DNA of 64,000 nt from Azorinus chamasolen (lineage: Eukaryota > Mollusca > Bivalvia > Cardiida > Solecurtidae), in contig OY755240.1 of assembly GCA_963576725.1 (NCBI GenBank), positions 18,935,743 to 18,999,742 on the forward strand. Direction: 5' to 3'. Under the pieces are notes generated by a model. The model had not been told where the DNA came from, did not search any database, and saw only the letters and a program-made list of their open reading frames with translations. Position 1 is the first letter of the stretch. Every line of letters starts with the position of its first letter. The position numbers and the translations under genes were made by a program. Below, piece by piece: positions 1-9,956 of this stretch.

Positions 1-956
1 CATTAATCTAATTAATATTCATGATATCAATATTTCTTACACAAATCGTCATTGGGTCAAGGGTTAAGTGCATTTTTATTTAATTTGAAACATAACGATA
101 CATAACCCATAATTAGAACTAGAACACTCTAATGACGTTAACCCTTTTTTCTGTGAATATTCATATATAACATAATGATATCATGGAAAATAAGTGTTTG
201 ATTTATTATAATCACATCCGAACAGAGTGGTTGTTGACCGTAGCCGACAATGTATACTCAGATATAATACTATTTCATAAGCAAACAGAGCAGACCCTGA
301 TCAGACTGCTTCTTTATGAGCCTTCTGATATTTGTCTACTATGTTTTCAACGTAGGCGTATCTATGGTGCAAAGTGTTACTGTCATGAAATGGGAATTGA
401 TCTTTGTACTGGTGATTAAGTATTATTTCGTTACATAATAGTCACAAAATACAATCATTTTCTCAGACAGATGTGACAGAAACGTGACACATATGAACAG
501 ATCCAACAGTTACCTCATGGATATATTAGTACGAAATAATGTCATAATTAATGTTAATTAGACGAATTTTCATCATGACACATGACCACAGACATATTCG
601 GCGAGGGGAGAAACTGTGTAACAAGATTTGTATTATTTCATTAAAGGAACAGATCCTGATAAGACAGCTCAAAGGAAATGTTCGATTTAATAAGACGATT
701 CTTCATCATGGCATATAACCACGGACATATTCGGCGAGGGGAAAAACTACATAACAACATTTATATTATTTCATTGCCAAACAGAGTAGATCCGGATCAA
801 CCGAACTGACGATTTGGATCTTTTTGAGAGTATAGGCGCTAGAAAGTGTGTATATCAGATATAAGATTAATAGTCATATAAGAGCTAAATGTAATGGCAT
901 ACACTATTGGATCTCGTTTATATAACAATTCTGTAATAATGTTTAATCAATAACAG
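1..956 (+). other. Intron 2 (3' part) of gene A, repeat-filled
   Basis: No gene seen. The stretch is paralogous to 27820-28712, 46480-47284 and 61240-62239, which all precede an exon 3 of the tandem gene family, so it is the end of intron 2 of gene A. It holds two degraded copies of the GATCAGAC-type palindrome (about 283-345 and 776-830) and ends in the AG acceptor at 955-956. Confidence 0.6.
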
Positions 957-1044
957 GTCCCTCAGACTATCTGAAGGAGAAGTGGTCACTGGCTTATGAT
1001 ATGCTCAGTCAGCACCATTCGCCTCAATGTGTCAGATCATGCAA
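957..1044 (+). CDS. Gene A exon 3, secreted EF-hand family
   Basis: An 88-nt internal exon with AG at 955-956 and donor GTAAGT from 1045. It enters in phase 1 (GT completes a Gly codon begun in exon 2) and leaves in phase 2 (AA). It encodes PSDYLKEKW..., ending in a C-V-R-S-C cysteine pair. The same exon, same length and same borders, occurs at 11756, 28713 and 50703, and 5 nt shorter at 62240. Conservation of frame and of splice signals among copies, against poor conservation of flanks, is the evidence that it is coding. Confidence 0.8.
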
Positions 1045-1931
1045 GTAAGTGCCTGTAAACTCTACAGAAACATATATCACAGTATACTAATAACTCCGGT
1101 CGTTGCTTAACCCATTTGTTCCCAAGATCCCATATATAGGGCATAGGCAAACAATGTAGATTTTGATCAGACGCCGCACAATGCGGCGTCTGATCAGAGT
1201 CTACACTGTTTGCTGATAGGAATTTCAATATAAAACAAAACGAAATTGAGAATTTAGGTTAGGCACCCCTTAGATAAATAATGGACTAATCCAATATATA
1301 AACATGGAATAATCCACTGGGCTAAAATATTGAGTTCGTATATTCATTGTAAATGTGACAATTGACATCCAGTACGAGTACATAGATTTATATTGACGAA
1401 CCTTTGGTAAAGATAAGATAAAATTACGTTAACCAGCAAATACGTCTGTAGTGTTAAAAGGAGTATGTTCTAATTATTTTCGTCACTGGCGTATCAGTCG
1501 ACCTGTTCGTTCATTTACTCCCTCCCTCTCTTTGTCTCTGTCTCTCTTTGTCTCTGTCTGTATTGTCATTCAGTATTGCCACGACAGTACATACATGCCA
1601 CTGCAGGCAGGGACAGAGAGACAATGCCCACAACAAGCATTGTCGTATAATAACTGTTAAATCCAGTCCATTAGAGGTGGTAAAAGACCTCGGAAGTTAG
1701 TATGTGCATGGAACAAATTGCATTGTGTCGTGTACAGAAGAATACACAGGTAAAACTACTTACCTACATCAAGCCCGTTGCATGGATCTCCAGACATGAA
1801 AATCCGATGAACTGACCGTGATTGCAAGTGTATCGTTTAGTAGTGATTCCTATGATCTATAAATGATAAATAAGCATACAGTAGTTAAGGAAAATGCCCT
1901 TAATACATTACATTCTGCCTTTCCGTTTTAG
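1045..1931 (+). other. Intron 3 of gene A
   Basis: An 887-nt intron, much shorter than intron 3 of genes B to D because it lacks the mariner remnant they share. It contains a near-perfect palindrome (1148-1212), a CTCTCT/TCTGTCTC pyrimidine run (about 1518-1560) and sequence matching the B and D introns near 1370-1445. The open frame near 1451-1660 is intronic and is not considered a gene. Confidence 0.65.
1148..1212. repeat. 65-bp palindrome, CAAACA...TGTTTG
   Basis: Near-perfect inverted repeat with arms CAAACA(A)TGTAGA...TGATCAGACGCCGC and a 2-4 nt centre. It is one of many copies in the window sharing the plan CAAACAGAG-AGACC-TGATCAGAC-palindrome centre. Confidence 0.8.
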
Positions 1932-2316
1932 CCAAAGTGCAGTTGATGTATTTTGGAACGACATGTTTGGAAAAGCTGTACAGGTATTACCAAAAGCAAG
2001 ATTGTTAGAGATTCTTACAGACCAATACAGGAATAGCAGCGAAATGCTAGCAAACTACACCCGTGGAAACATGACGTTCGCATTGCAGTTTCTTGATGAT
2101 GACCACAACGGATTCATTTCTGTAGACGAATATTACACGGAATACCTATGCTTAGGTTTTGACGTAGAGAGAATTAAGAATCTTTTCGGCGTTTATCACC
2201 CTGGAGATAAAGGAATTCCGGTATCTTGCTATATTGCGGCGCATGTAGAATATACTACTGAACCCGATGAAGCAAATGAAACGTATCGACTCTTCGAGGA
2301 GTACAAAAGCATTTGA
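1932..2316 (+). CDS. Gene A exon 4, EF-hand domain and C-terminus
   Basis: Terminal exon of a small secreted calcium-binding protein. It follows a TTTTAG acceptor at 1930-1931; the first base joins AA from exon 3 to give Asn, and 127 codons run to TGA at 2314-2316. The loop D-D-D-H-N-G-F-I-S-V-D-E has acidic or amide residues at positions 1, 3 and 5, Gly at 6, Ile at 8 and Glu at 12, a canonical EF-hand. A second helix-loop (HPGDKGIP) looks like a degenerate EF partner. Three N-glycosylation sequons (NSS, NYT, NMT) precede the loop, which fits a secreted protein. Paralogous exons lie at 15238, 34082 and 53091. I do not recognise a named family; role in calcium binding or shell matrix is only a guess. 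The in-frame ATG at 1894 is intronic and not the likely start. Confidence 0.85.
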
Positions 2317-2383
2317 TCAACGATTGAGCATTCTAAAGATAAGAGAGCAAGATATAAGTTTGTGAAAATAAGTCAGTTTTCTG

Positions 2384-2389
2384 AATAAA
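2384..2389 (+). terminator. Poly(A) signal of gene A
   Basis: AATAAA 68 nt after the stop codon of gene A. The same 3' flank in other copies has AATAAA at 15632 (B) and 53514 (D), at slightly different places. Confidence 0.6.
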
Positions 2390-2399
2390 ATATCTTGAA

Positions 2400-3762
2400 G
2401 ATAACCCCGTGTGTATTGTTAAATATTACAATGATTTGTTATCCGATGTCACGTGGTGCTGGTCGTTCTGGACTCCAGTGACATTGTAGATGAGCTTTTC
2501 CAATACCTAATGTTTAACGTATTAATACTCACATGTCATGTGGAATCTCCAAAATATATTCTGTGCGAACCTACATTTGGCAAAATGACTGTATAAACAA
2601 TAATTGGCGCAAATAGCACCGAGTACTAGTTCTGTTTTTGTCATATAAGCTTACTCATTTCTCCCATAATGGCGCCATTTTGACACCTCTGTAAATGACA
2701 TATGTAGAAACTATTGTGATAAATAGAGCATTTGCTCCTATAGGAGTAAATTCTCTATTTATCAAAACATATACACAATTCTTAATTTATTGGGAGAGGG
2801 GACATGCCCTCGGACCCATATAGCAACGGCGCTTACATTACATGTTCAATAGGTTGGAAGGGGAATGGGAGGTAGGCCGAGTAAATGAAAATGGGATACA
2901 GAATACCCGCATTTTGCTATGATTTTATGAAGATATAATGTGTATATGAATAACACACAGTTTAATATTTAATTTTTTTATCTGAAACAGAAATGTCTTG
3001 TCTCCGTAGAATAAGATCAATATAATTCTAAAAGCAAACATAGCAGACCCTGGTCAACCGGATCCTCTGTCAGCCGTTTGATCTGGGTCTACTTTGTTTG
3101 CAACGGCGTTTATGTACATATAGAGTAAATGATTAACTTCATCCAATTAAATGTGCTGATATACACCGGGATTGATTTATAACAGATGAACAGACATATT
3201 TGGTAGAAACTGTATAATCATTTCTCGCTTCTCAGACGTGCTAGATAAGCCGAGTTAATAAAAATAGCAGTACTAGAAATCCTTATCTGGAACACCCCTT
3301 GTCTGGTGTATTCATACACGCGATTAGGTAAAATCAATACAAGAGAAGGAACTCTTACAGAATCATACCAACACGTCTATAGTCAACGAGTTCATAAATC
3401 AAATTTGATATAACTAATTAGTCCGGGTATGAACTTCTATTTATCATATAAACATTGTATAAAAGGCTAATTCAATTAACCGAACACGTTGTTTTGTAGT
3501 CCCTCAGTCATTTATATTTTACGCCAGAACCTTACGCTTATCAAGTTGAGAGAAGAGATCTCGATCGGGCCACAACGAGTCGTAGGACTCATCCAACACC
3601 TAACGGGATAAAGTAAGGTACACAAACATTATACCGGTAACAAATGACACCACCTGCAGTTTGTTGCTATTAAATACGGAAGTCGCATTACAAAATAAAA
3701 AATTGGTACTTCACAAAATCCATTAAGTTAATTGTATTAGGGTGTACTTAAGCGAGAAAAAA
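2400..3762 (+). other. Spacer after gene A
   Basis: No gene seen. The first 250 nt match the flank downstream of genes B (15640 on) and D (53560 on). It includes a palindrome at 2717-2764 and a palindromic GATC-type repeat around 3036-3108. Confidence 0.5.
2717..2764. repeat. Palindrome TGATAAATAGAG...CTCTATTTATCA
   Basis: Inverted repeat with about 23-bp arms around TCCTATAGGA. Related copies or halves occur near 7145-7175, 36500-36575, 43600-43640 and 54309-54358, so this is a dispersed hairpin repeat. Confidence 0.7.
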
Positions 3763-3910
3763 AATCAAGCATGGGTTTTGTTAAAGCCGGGGTTTCTATA
3801 CCCACGGTTGGTATGTTCCTGTAGGAAACCCACTAAAGCTCGTTTCCGACTGGGGACAGATAAACCTCGGGTATAGAAACCCCCGTCTTTAACAAAATCC
3901 ATGCTTGATT
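3763..3910. mobile_element. 148-bp foldback element
   Basis: Terminal inverted repeats of about 40 bp: AATCAAGCATGG(G)TTTTGTT at the left and its complement ending in GCTTGATT at the right, with GGTTTCTATACCC/GGGTATAGAAACC further in. No coding capacity, so a MITE or foldback transposon. No convincing target duplication. Confidence 0.75.
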
Positions 3911-3934
3911 CTATTAATCTATATTATATCCTCA

Positions 3935-4002
3935 GCAAACAGAACAGACTCTGATCAGAAACCTCCTATAGGGGCTGTCTGATCTGGATCTGTTCTGTTT
4001 GC
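3935..4002. repeat. GATCAGA-type palindrome
   Basis: GCAAACAGAACAGA... mirrored by ...TCTGTTCTGTTTGC with an imperfect centre (CTCCTATAGGGG). It is followed by TATTTATGGAGTAAAGGG, the outer end seen beside several other copies, so it is probably the core of a decayed MITE. Confidence 0.7.
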
Positions 4003-4050
4003 AAAGGCGACGGAATGCGTATTTATGGAGTAAAGGGCTACGTTCGCAAT

Positions 4051-4350
4051 TTAGACGTTCATTCATACAATGATCAAAATGCGAGAAATCAGCTGATATC
4101 TGTCTATTAGTTGTTCGTTCAAACAATGATCAAACTGCGAGAAATCAGCTGCTATCTGTCCTTTTAGATGTCCATTCAAACAATGATCCAAATGCTAGAA
4201 ATCGGCTGCTAGCTGTCCATTTAGATGTTCATTCAAACAATGATCAAAATGTGAGAAAGCAGCTGCTAGCTGTCTATTTAGATGTTCATTCAAACAATGA
4301 CCAAAATACGAAACATCAGATGATAGCTGTCCATTTTAGATGTTCATTCG
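4051..4350. repeat. 57-bp tandem repeat, about 5.5 units
   Basis: Units start with TTAGATGTTCATTCAAACAA at about 4051, 4107, 4164, 4221, 4278 and 4336, and contain AATGATCAAAATGCGAGAAA and AGCTGCTAGCTGTC. Units differ by roughly 5-15 percent. A few diverged units recur near 16700-16860 in the next spacer, so the array predates that duplication. Confidence 0.85.
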
Positions 4351-5640
4351 TAAACACTTCATTATTCGAACGATAAGCCGGTTGGTCTAAAGTTGATATG
4401 TTAAGTCACTAAAATATACACAGTTCGAATAAGTAGCTATCAGTTAGTTGGCAATCGTAAACAATGCATAATACGAATGTACAGACGAATGTTAATTTGG
4501 TATTTAGATGCCCATGTATGAAACTATAAAAAAAATGGCCATTCGCATGCATTTGATCACGCTAGCTTGATTATCCAAATGTTTGTTTCAGTTTGCTTGT
4601 ATATATCGGAGATATAGGTTATCAGCATTTCTGTCATGTGATATCCAGCTAATTACAATTGGAGGACGACCCAAAGGTTTACTTTCACGGAACAAATTGC
4701 ACAGTTTCATGCACAGAACATCGCATTAATAAACATGTGTCATATAATTGTCTCCCTCAAACTTTTAATTAATTTCTGTTACAAACAGAAATCATGTGTC
4801 AGGCGTGTTGGATCCTGACGTGGCCCCAGGTTACTTGTCACTTGTATCTATTTTCAAAAAGGTCATTACTAGTTCTCAAGTCAATTGACGAAATTTTATA
4901 AACCGAGGTCCGATGATTTACACTGGTCTTCCAAAAGAACCCTGTCGATAATAAGAGTAGTGTATCGCGCCCGGGTTTCTCTGTGTCCACTTCTCTCGTT
5001 CAAATAGCCCATAGTTGACAGAAACGGACGTTTGGGTTCAACTTGCAATTAATGAAAATATAACCGTTCACCTTTGTCAGTGCTCGTCAAGTTGGAGCCT
5101 AACTGTAGAAATGGCATGTACCCTGTCGGTTGTGTTTTGACCCTTTATCCCTTGGAATACGGAAAAAGAAGTTATCATTTCATGCATATTCATTGAACGA
5201 TGTTTTAAAATGACACATACAGAAGGGAACGTTGGGTTTTACAGTACCAATACTCGTAGAATCATTTTATATACCATGTACCAAACAGAACATTCACTGA
5301 TCAGGCGGCTACTACAAGAACTTTCTGGTCTGGATACACAGAGTATAACTGATACAAATTTTAATGAGTTAAATGGGTATTTTGTGAGCCGATTTAACTT
5401 TTGGAAAGCTCCTACAGGCACCCACGTTATTGTCTGGTCATAACGTTTTATTACAGCAGCGATATTTGCTAACATCTAGTATACAAACAACATTTTGTGG
5501 TACTACAAAACTCCTTTAGAATTGCTTTTTAAGTATATGCATATTTATCTGTCTGCCTAGAATTGGAGACACTTTTCTTTCTTTGTTTTTATTCTCACTT
5601 AACCTACTAAAGTTATAGTCGCACCATCATTTATGCCCCT
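4351..5640 (+). other. Spacer segment duplicated between array units
   Basis: No gene seen. The part from about 4780 to 5480 matches 17280-18000 and partly 55600-55990, in the same order (GGTCATTACTAGTTCTCAAG, a GACAGAAACGGACG region, then ACAGAACATTCACTGATCAGGCGGC). This shows the spacer was duplicated with the genes. Small open frames here are not conserved between copies. Confidence 0.55.
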
Positions 5641-5955
5641 GATGAGACAAAAATACAAAAATGAGTCATGCAGGAAACACCACATACAGAACAAACAGCC
5701 GCCCGAACAGCAACATAAGGAAACAGCAAATGTACATAACTATAAAAACATCAAGCGACAAAACAAAGACAAAACAAACATACAATAGGGGGAAGATGGA
5801 AGTACCGCCTTGGAACGGTCAGTGACAAAAGTCACTGGGGGTTAAACCGGTTTTTGGGCGCCCAACCTCACACTTATTCCATCCCCACCCTAAAAGACAC
5901 AAATAGTGTCAATAAACATATCCCCTCTCCGACTAATCTAAATGAAACATGGTCA
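5640..5955 (-). mobile_element. Penelope-like element, 3' UTR fragment
   Basis: Minus-strand copy of the 3' end of the Penelope-like element, including the two-hairpin motif (complement of CAGTGACTTTTGTCACTG followed by ACCGTTCCAAGGCGGT) near 5807-5842. It sits exactly where the paralogous units carry exons 1 and 2 of the EF-hand gene, so it marks the junction of a deletion. Confidence 0.75.
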
Positions 5956-7189
5956 TGGCAGATACTTTTACGTAACTATGTATTATGGGCGACCTTGAAT
6001 GAATTTGGATTGTTGTTTTTTGGTAATACGTTTTGCTGATTAAACCTTTAGAAGCAGTAGACTTACATTTGACATATTTCGCTAGTACTGCAGAACACAA
6101 TTACGTTTGGATATTTCAGAAACTATTTGGCAATCTTCTGACTGATATTCATCGCGTTAAAAGTGTTTCATATCTGCAAGCCTATGAGGAGGATCTAGAA
6201 AAAATGATTTAGACCCAGTTCATAGATCTGATCAGTTTTTGCAATGTTTGCTAAATCATTCGTACATGTTTGTTTACTGCGTTCCCTCAACATGAAAAAT
6301 AGCGCAGAAAATGTGGAAATAAAGCCATTAAACTTCCCTGGTGGATATAAAAAATAAATACAGACTGTTTCAGTATTAACCAAACTGAATTTTAACAGCA
6401 TTGTTAACACGGCAATGTTTGACCTTGGGAAAATAGTCGATTTTATTTCATATACGTACAGAAAAAATCCTGATCAGACGGCTCCTGTGGTCTGGATTTA
6501 CTCATTTTTGACGGCACGAAAAATGGTTAATATTTGGAAAAGGGGTCACTTGGCTAGTATTCGCACCCATATTTGATCTAGATGAGTAACTCTAGATCGC
6601 ACTAGGATACAACCTGATGCTCGGTAAAGAATTCATGAACCTCGTATTTAAAACATATTAAGGACAAGTATTTGAGCAGATATATGTGTACAATCATGTA
6701 AGCGTTAAAGCCGACAACACGATCTATCATGTCCAGAAGCAGCTTTAGTGAGCTATATCTGTATTTGCACAATTTCAAACAGTTTGATCCAAATTAGAAG
6801 CTGTGTACTTCGGTAGCTCGTTTGGACCGACTCCTGTTCACCTCACTTGTAATGCTTGTGAATTGATGTTGAAGAAATATATGCGCTTTGTTAATTTATT
6901 GTTCCAGGAGTTGAGTTTATTTGCATGGACATAAGCATAAATACGTTATTATTAGAAAATAGAATACACCAGTTCGTTGTCCGATTTGGCTTTGCTCCTA
7001 ATTGCGCGTATGAATACACTAGACGAGGGATGTTCCAGATAAGGATTTCTAGTACGGCTATGTTTAGTAACTCAGCTTATCTAACACGTAAGAGCATTAA
7101 CTAGAGAAAAGGATTTATTTTTAGAATTTTGTAGTTTGAAACTATATGAGCAAATGCTCTATTTATCACAATGGTTTCATAAAGTGACT
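5956..7189 (+). other. Intron-2-like sequence without exons 1-2
   Basis: From 5960 the sequence is paralogous to 21640 on, 43300 on and 58800 on, all of which lie just after exon 2 of genes C, D and E. No exon 1 or exon 2 copy was found upstream of gene B in 2400-11755. Contains degraded GATC-type palindromes near 6188-6260 and 6455-6515 and half of a TGATAAATAGAG palindrome near 7145. Confidence 0.55.
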
Positions 7190-7191
7190 TC

Positions 7192-9171
7192 TGTTATAAA
7201 TATAATAAACCTATTAGAAATGTTATTTTGAACTACAATAAAATTGTCTCTGACTTAAATATTGATGTTAATACCCCTATTTCTTGAGATTGTAGCATTT
7301 CTAGCTTTTGCTATAAACCAGTTGGTCATGTCATTACTGGTAATTTTGATATCATTAAGGATAAACGTCTCAGGACCCTCCTAACTAAAGGACCTAAATA
7401 TAGATTACCTTCCCTTATTGATTTTGACGCTTGTCGAACTCATATTGCGGAAGCTATTCAAGAATTCTGCATCAAATGGTGTCGACGAGAACATGCTGAT
7501 GTTAATGCCCTTTCGGATTGGAAGAAATGTATTTTCGATATTATTGATACACGAATAACTTTTTACAAATCAAATAACCATCTTTTACCACCTCGACCTA
7601 GAGTTACATTTCGCTACTTGAAGAAAAACATTTCTAATTTTCATTCAGATTATGTTCTTGTTCCTGCTGACAAGGCATCAAACAATGTAATCATTATTTG
7701 AAGATTGTATTATGTTGATGTTTTAAAGAAGGAGCTAACTGATTCAAAAACTTATATAACAGTTCAAACACCTGAAAAAGATATAGTCTCGGAACATGTA
7801 AAAATGTGCAATGATTTAAGTTCTGGTCCTAACATAAAACAACATAAACTTTCTACTTTGTACTGGATTCCGAAACTACATAAAAACCCTTATAAGTCGC
7901 GTTTTATTGCCAACTCTAGCTGTTGTACCACTACTAAATTATCTATACTTTTGACGTCCTGTCTTACTACGATCAAAGAACATGTTAAACGCTACTGTGA
8001 TAAAATATATGAAAATTCTGGTATTAATGTTTTTTGGTCCATAAAAAATTCAAATGATGTTTTAACAAAACTTGAAAATGAACAGTATAACATTTCTTTA
8101 CTGAGCTCTTATGATTTCTCTACACTCTATACTACTCTACCTCACCATCTTATAAAGGATAGACTTATTAAATTAATAGAAAAAACCTTTGCCAGAGAAA
8201 ACAAAATGTTCATTGCTTGTAATGTTCAACGTTCATTCTTTTCGAATTCAGAAGTTGAACATTACACAATGTGGACTTGCCTTGATGTTTGTAGATCTCT
8301 TACCTTTCTTTTAGATAATATATTTGTGCGTTATGGAGATACCATATATCGTCAAGTTGTTGGTATACCCATGGGTACAAATTGTGCCCCTCTTGTTGCA
8401 GATTTGTTTTTGTATTGCTACGAGAGGGATTTTATGCTTAGCTTAAAACCTGATACACAGACCGATATTGTTAATGCTTTTAATAAAACTTCAAGGTATT
8501 TAGACGATATTTTGAATTTAGATAATCCTTATTTTGATACTATGGTTTCTTCAATCTACCCAAAAGAACTGTCTTTAAACAAAGCTAATCAATCTGACAT
8601 TAATGCTTCATTTTTAGATTTGAATCTTTCAATTACAAATGATAAAGTTTCGTCCAAAGTATACGATAAAAGAGAAGATTTTAATTTTAAAATTGTTAAT
8701 TATCCTTTTCTAGATGGGGATGTGCCACGTTCTACATCTTATGGTGTTTATATTTCTCAACTTATTAGGTTTGCCCGAGCCTGTTCTTTGCTTGAAGATT
8801 TTAACAGACGTAATTTAGTTATAACTGATAAACTTCTTAAGCAAGGTTACAGATATCACAAACTTCGGAAAACCTTTTCTAAATTTTATTATCGAAATTT
8901 ACCTCTCATTAGTAAATATAATTGCAATCTACGGACGTTACTGCGGCAAGGCATTTCTCAACCAGAATTTTATGGGGATGTTATCTACAAACTTAGGAAA
9001 ATTCGGGGTCATATCCATTTTCATGATTTGTTTATAAAACGCATTAAAAAATTTAAAAAGAAAGGTTATGATCCTATTATATTGCAACACACTGCATGTT
9101 TGGTTATCGACCCTTTTACAGTCGGTAGCTACGCTTCCCTCTTTGCTTGCGCGATGACAGGCCGAGGGTAG
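7192..9171 (+). CDS. Reverse transcriptase with two in-frame UGA (probable selenoprotein)
   Basis: A single frame runs from the 5' truncation (7192) to TAG at 9169-9171, interrupted only by UGA at 7285 and 7699. Reverse transcriptase signatures: YWIPKLHK and RFIANSS (fingers), catalytic Asp in YDFSTLYTTLP (8113-8115), GIPMGTNCAPL, and the catalytic YLDD at 8497-8508. The first UGA stands at the first position of a C-x-C motif (followed by D-C), the second after NNVIII. In relatives I recall, both positions are cysteine, so selenocysteine is the natural reading. No GIY-YIG endonuclease is visible in the retained part; Naiads carry it N-terminally, so truncation would remove it. Read without UGA recoding the longest open part is 7705-9171 (488 codons). 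The enzyme would copy element RNA into DNA at nicked targets. Confidence 0.85.
7285..7287 (+). other. In-frame UGA 1, probable selenocysteine codon
   Basis: TGA in the context S-U-D-C, i.e. the first position of the C-x-C motif. The same codon is TGA in the copies at complement 25722-25724 and complement 38942-38944, although surrounding codons differ. Confidence 0.8.
7699..7701 (+). other. In-frame UGA 2, probable selenocysteine codon
   Basis: TGA in the context NNVIII-U-RLYY, 138 codons after UGA 1. The same codon is TGA at complement 25308-25310 and complement 38528-38530, again exactly 414 nt from UGA 1. Confidence 0.8.
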
Positions 9172-9232
9172 TACTCTATGATGGTATACTCTTAAACTTG
9201 GATACAAGAGGAGCTTACCAGACTCATGTATT
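9172..9232 (+). promoter_or_regulatory. SECIS-like element, copy 1
   Basis: Starts 7 nt after the TAG. 5' quartet strand TGAT at 9179-9182, 3' strand AGAC at 9220-9223. Helix II pairs GGTA with TACC and, after a two-base mismatch, CTCTT with AGGAG. The apical part begins with AAA and contains a small helix III (CTTG/CAAG around GATA), so it is a type II SECIS. Compared with the minus-strand copies, GGCG/CGTC becomes GGTA/TACC and TCC/GGA becomes CTTG/CAAG: compensatory changes. Confidence 0.85.
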
Positions 9233-9475
9233 ATTTTTCCCTGTCGTGCCCTTAACGGCTTACCTGCAGGTGCTCTGACTTCAGCAAAGCCATTGAGTAC
9301 ATATTTGACGGATTGTCACAGTTATTATGCTATGTTTTACATGTTGTCCTGTGTTCACCGTCGTCTATGTTGTGGGTAAGTCCAGCGGGGATACCTTTAT
9401 TTACAATATTTGTACAGCTAGGGTGACTTTGAGAGAAGTGTGAGGTTAGGACGTCCGTAAACCGGTTTAAACTCC

Positions 9476-9511
9476 CAGTGGTGTTTTTGCTGCTGACCGT
9501 GCCAAGGCGGT
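9476..9511 (+). promoter_or_regulatory. Two-hairpin RNA motif in the 3' UTR (subfamily A)
   Basis: Hairpin 1 is CAGTGGTG...TGCTG, hairpin 2 is ACCG-TGCCAAGG-CGGT, directly adjacent. Preceded by ACCGGTTTAA. In subfamily B the same place reads CAGTGACTTTTGTCACTG and ACCG-TTCCAAGG-CGGT; in subfamily C (46.9 kb) CAGTAGCC/GGCTGCTG and GCCG-TTCCAAGG-CGGC. Role unknown; perhaps recognition of the template by the reverse transcriptase. Confidence 0.65.
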
Positions 9512-9629
9512 ACTCTCTTTGTCACCCTTCCTTTGTTTGCCTTGCGTCTTTGTGCTTGTGGTTTGTTCATGTTGTGGAACGTTTGTCCCTGTTTCTTGTG
9601 TGTCTTTTGGTGTTTTCTGTGTTCATTTC

Positions 9630-9683
9630 GTATGTGTGTGTGCGTGTGCGTTTGGGTGTGTGGTTGTGTGTGTGTGTGTGTGT
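9630..9683. repeat. TG-rich tract
   Basis: Imperfect (TG)n inside the 3' end of Penelope-like copy 1; a shorter version is in the fragment at 11250-11577. It opens long spurious frames on both strands. Confidence 0.8.
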
Positions 9684-9956
9684 CATGCTGTCTATCGGTG
9701 TTTTGGTGGTGGTTGCGTCTTGCATGTGGCTTTGCCTGCTTGACTTTACTACTTTTCCATTTTACAGAGGCGTAAAAAGGCGTAGTTATAGAGGAAATGG
9801 TCAACTTTTTTATAATAGCAATATGTACACAGATAATTATAAACATGCTAGAAACAGTAAAACCAAATATCGTTTCACAAGCACGATCGCAAACCATGAT
9901 CAAACAGCTCGTACATGACCTGTGTGGTCCGGATCCTTTCTGCAAATGCATAAATA

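Larger units (their letters stand above)
7190..9780 (+). mobile_element. Penelope-like (Naiad-type) retroelement copy 1
   Basis: 5'-truncated but otherwise the best preserved copy: coding part 7192-9171, SECIS-like hairpin from 9172, two-hairpin motif at 9476-9511, a TG-rich tract and a 3' end near 9780. Its 3' UTR belongs to a different subfamily (A) from the minus-strand copies (B), and also occurs as fragments at 10582-10972 and 11250-11577. Homology to the other copies begins abruptly at 7191. The combination of a CxC motif before the reverse transcriptase, UGA codons and a SECIS fits the clam Naiad group described by Craig and co-workers (2021); that assignment rests on memory of the family. 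Confidence 0.85.

Noticed and set aside
1451..1660. 69-codon frame in intron 3 of gene A
   Set aside because: Driven by a CTCTGTCTC low-complexity run; no support from paralogues.
3770..3910. Possible hammerhead or other ribozyme in the foldback element
   Set aside because: No CTGANGA...GAAA core; the structure is explained by terminal inverted repeats.
4051..4350. CRISPR-like array
   Set aside because: Units are contiguous 57-bp tandem repeats without unique spacers, in an animal genome.
5807..5842. Penelope two-hairpin motif as a tRNA gene or SINE head
   Set aside because: No A-box/B-box pair and no cloverleaf; it is always placed inside the Penelope 3' UTR.
9418..9951. Long overlapping frames on both strands in the TG-rich 3' UTR of copy 1
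   Set aside because: They arise from the (TG)n tract and low complexity; no homology among subfamilies and no motif.
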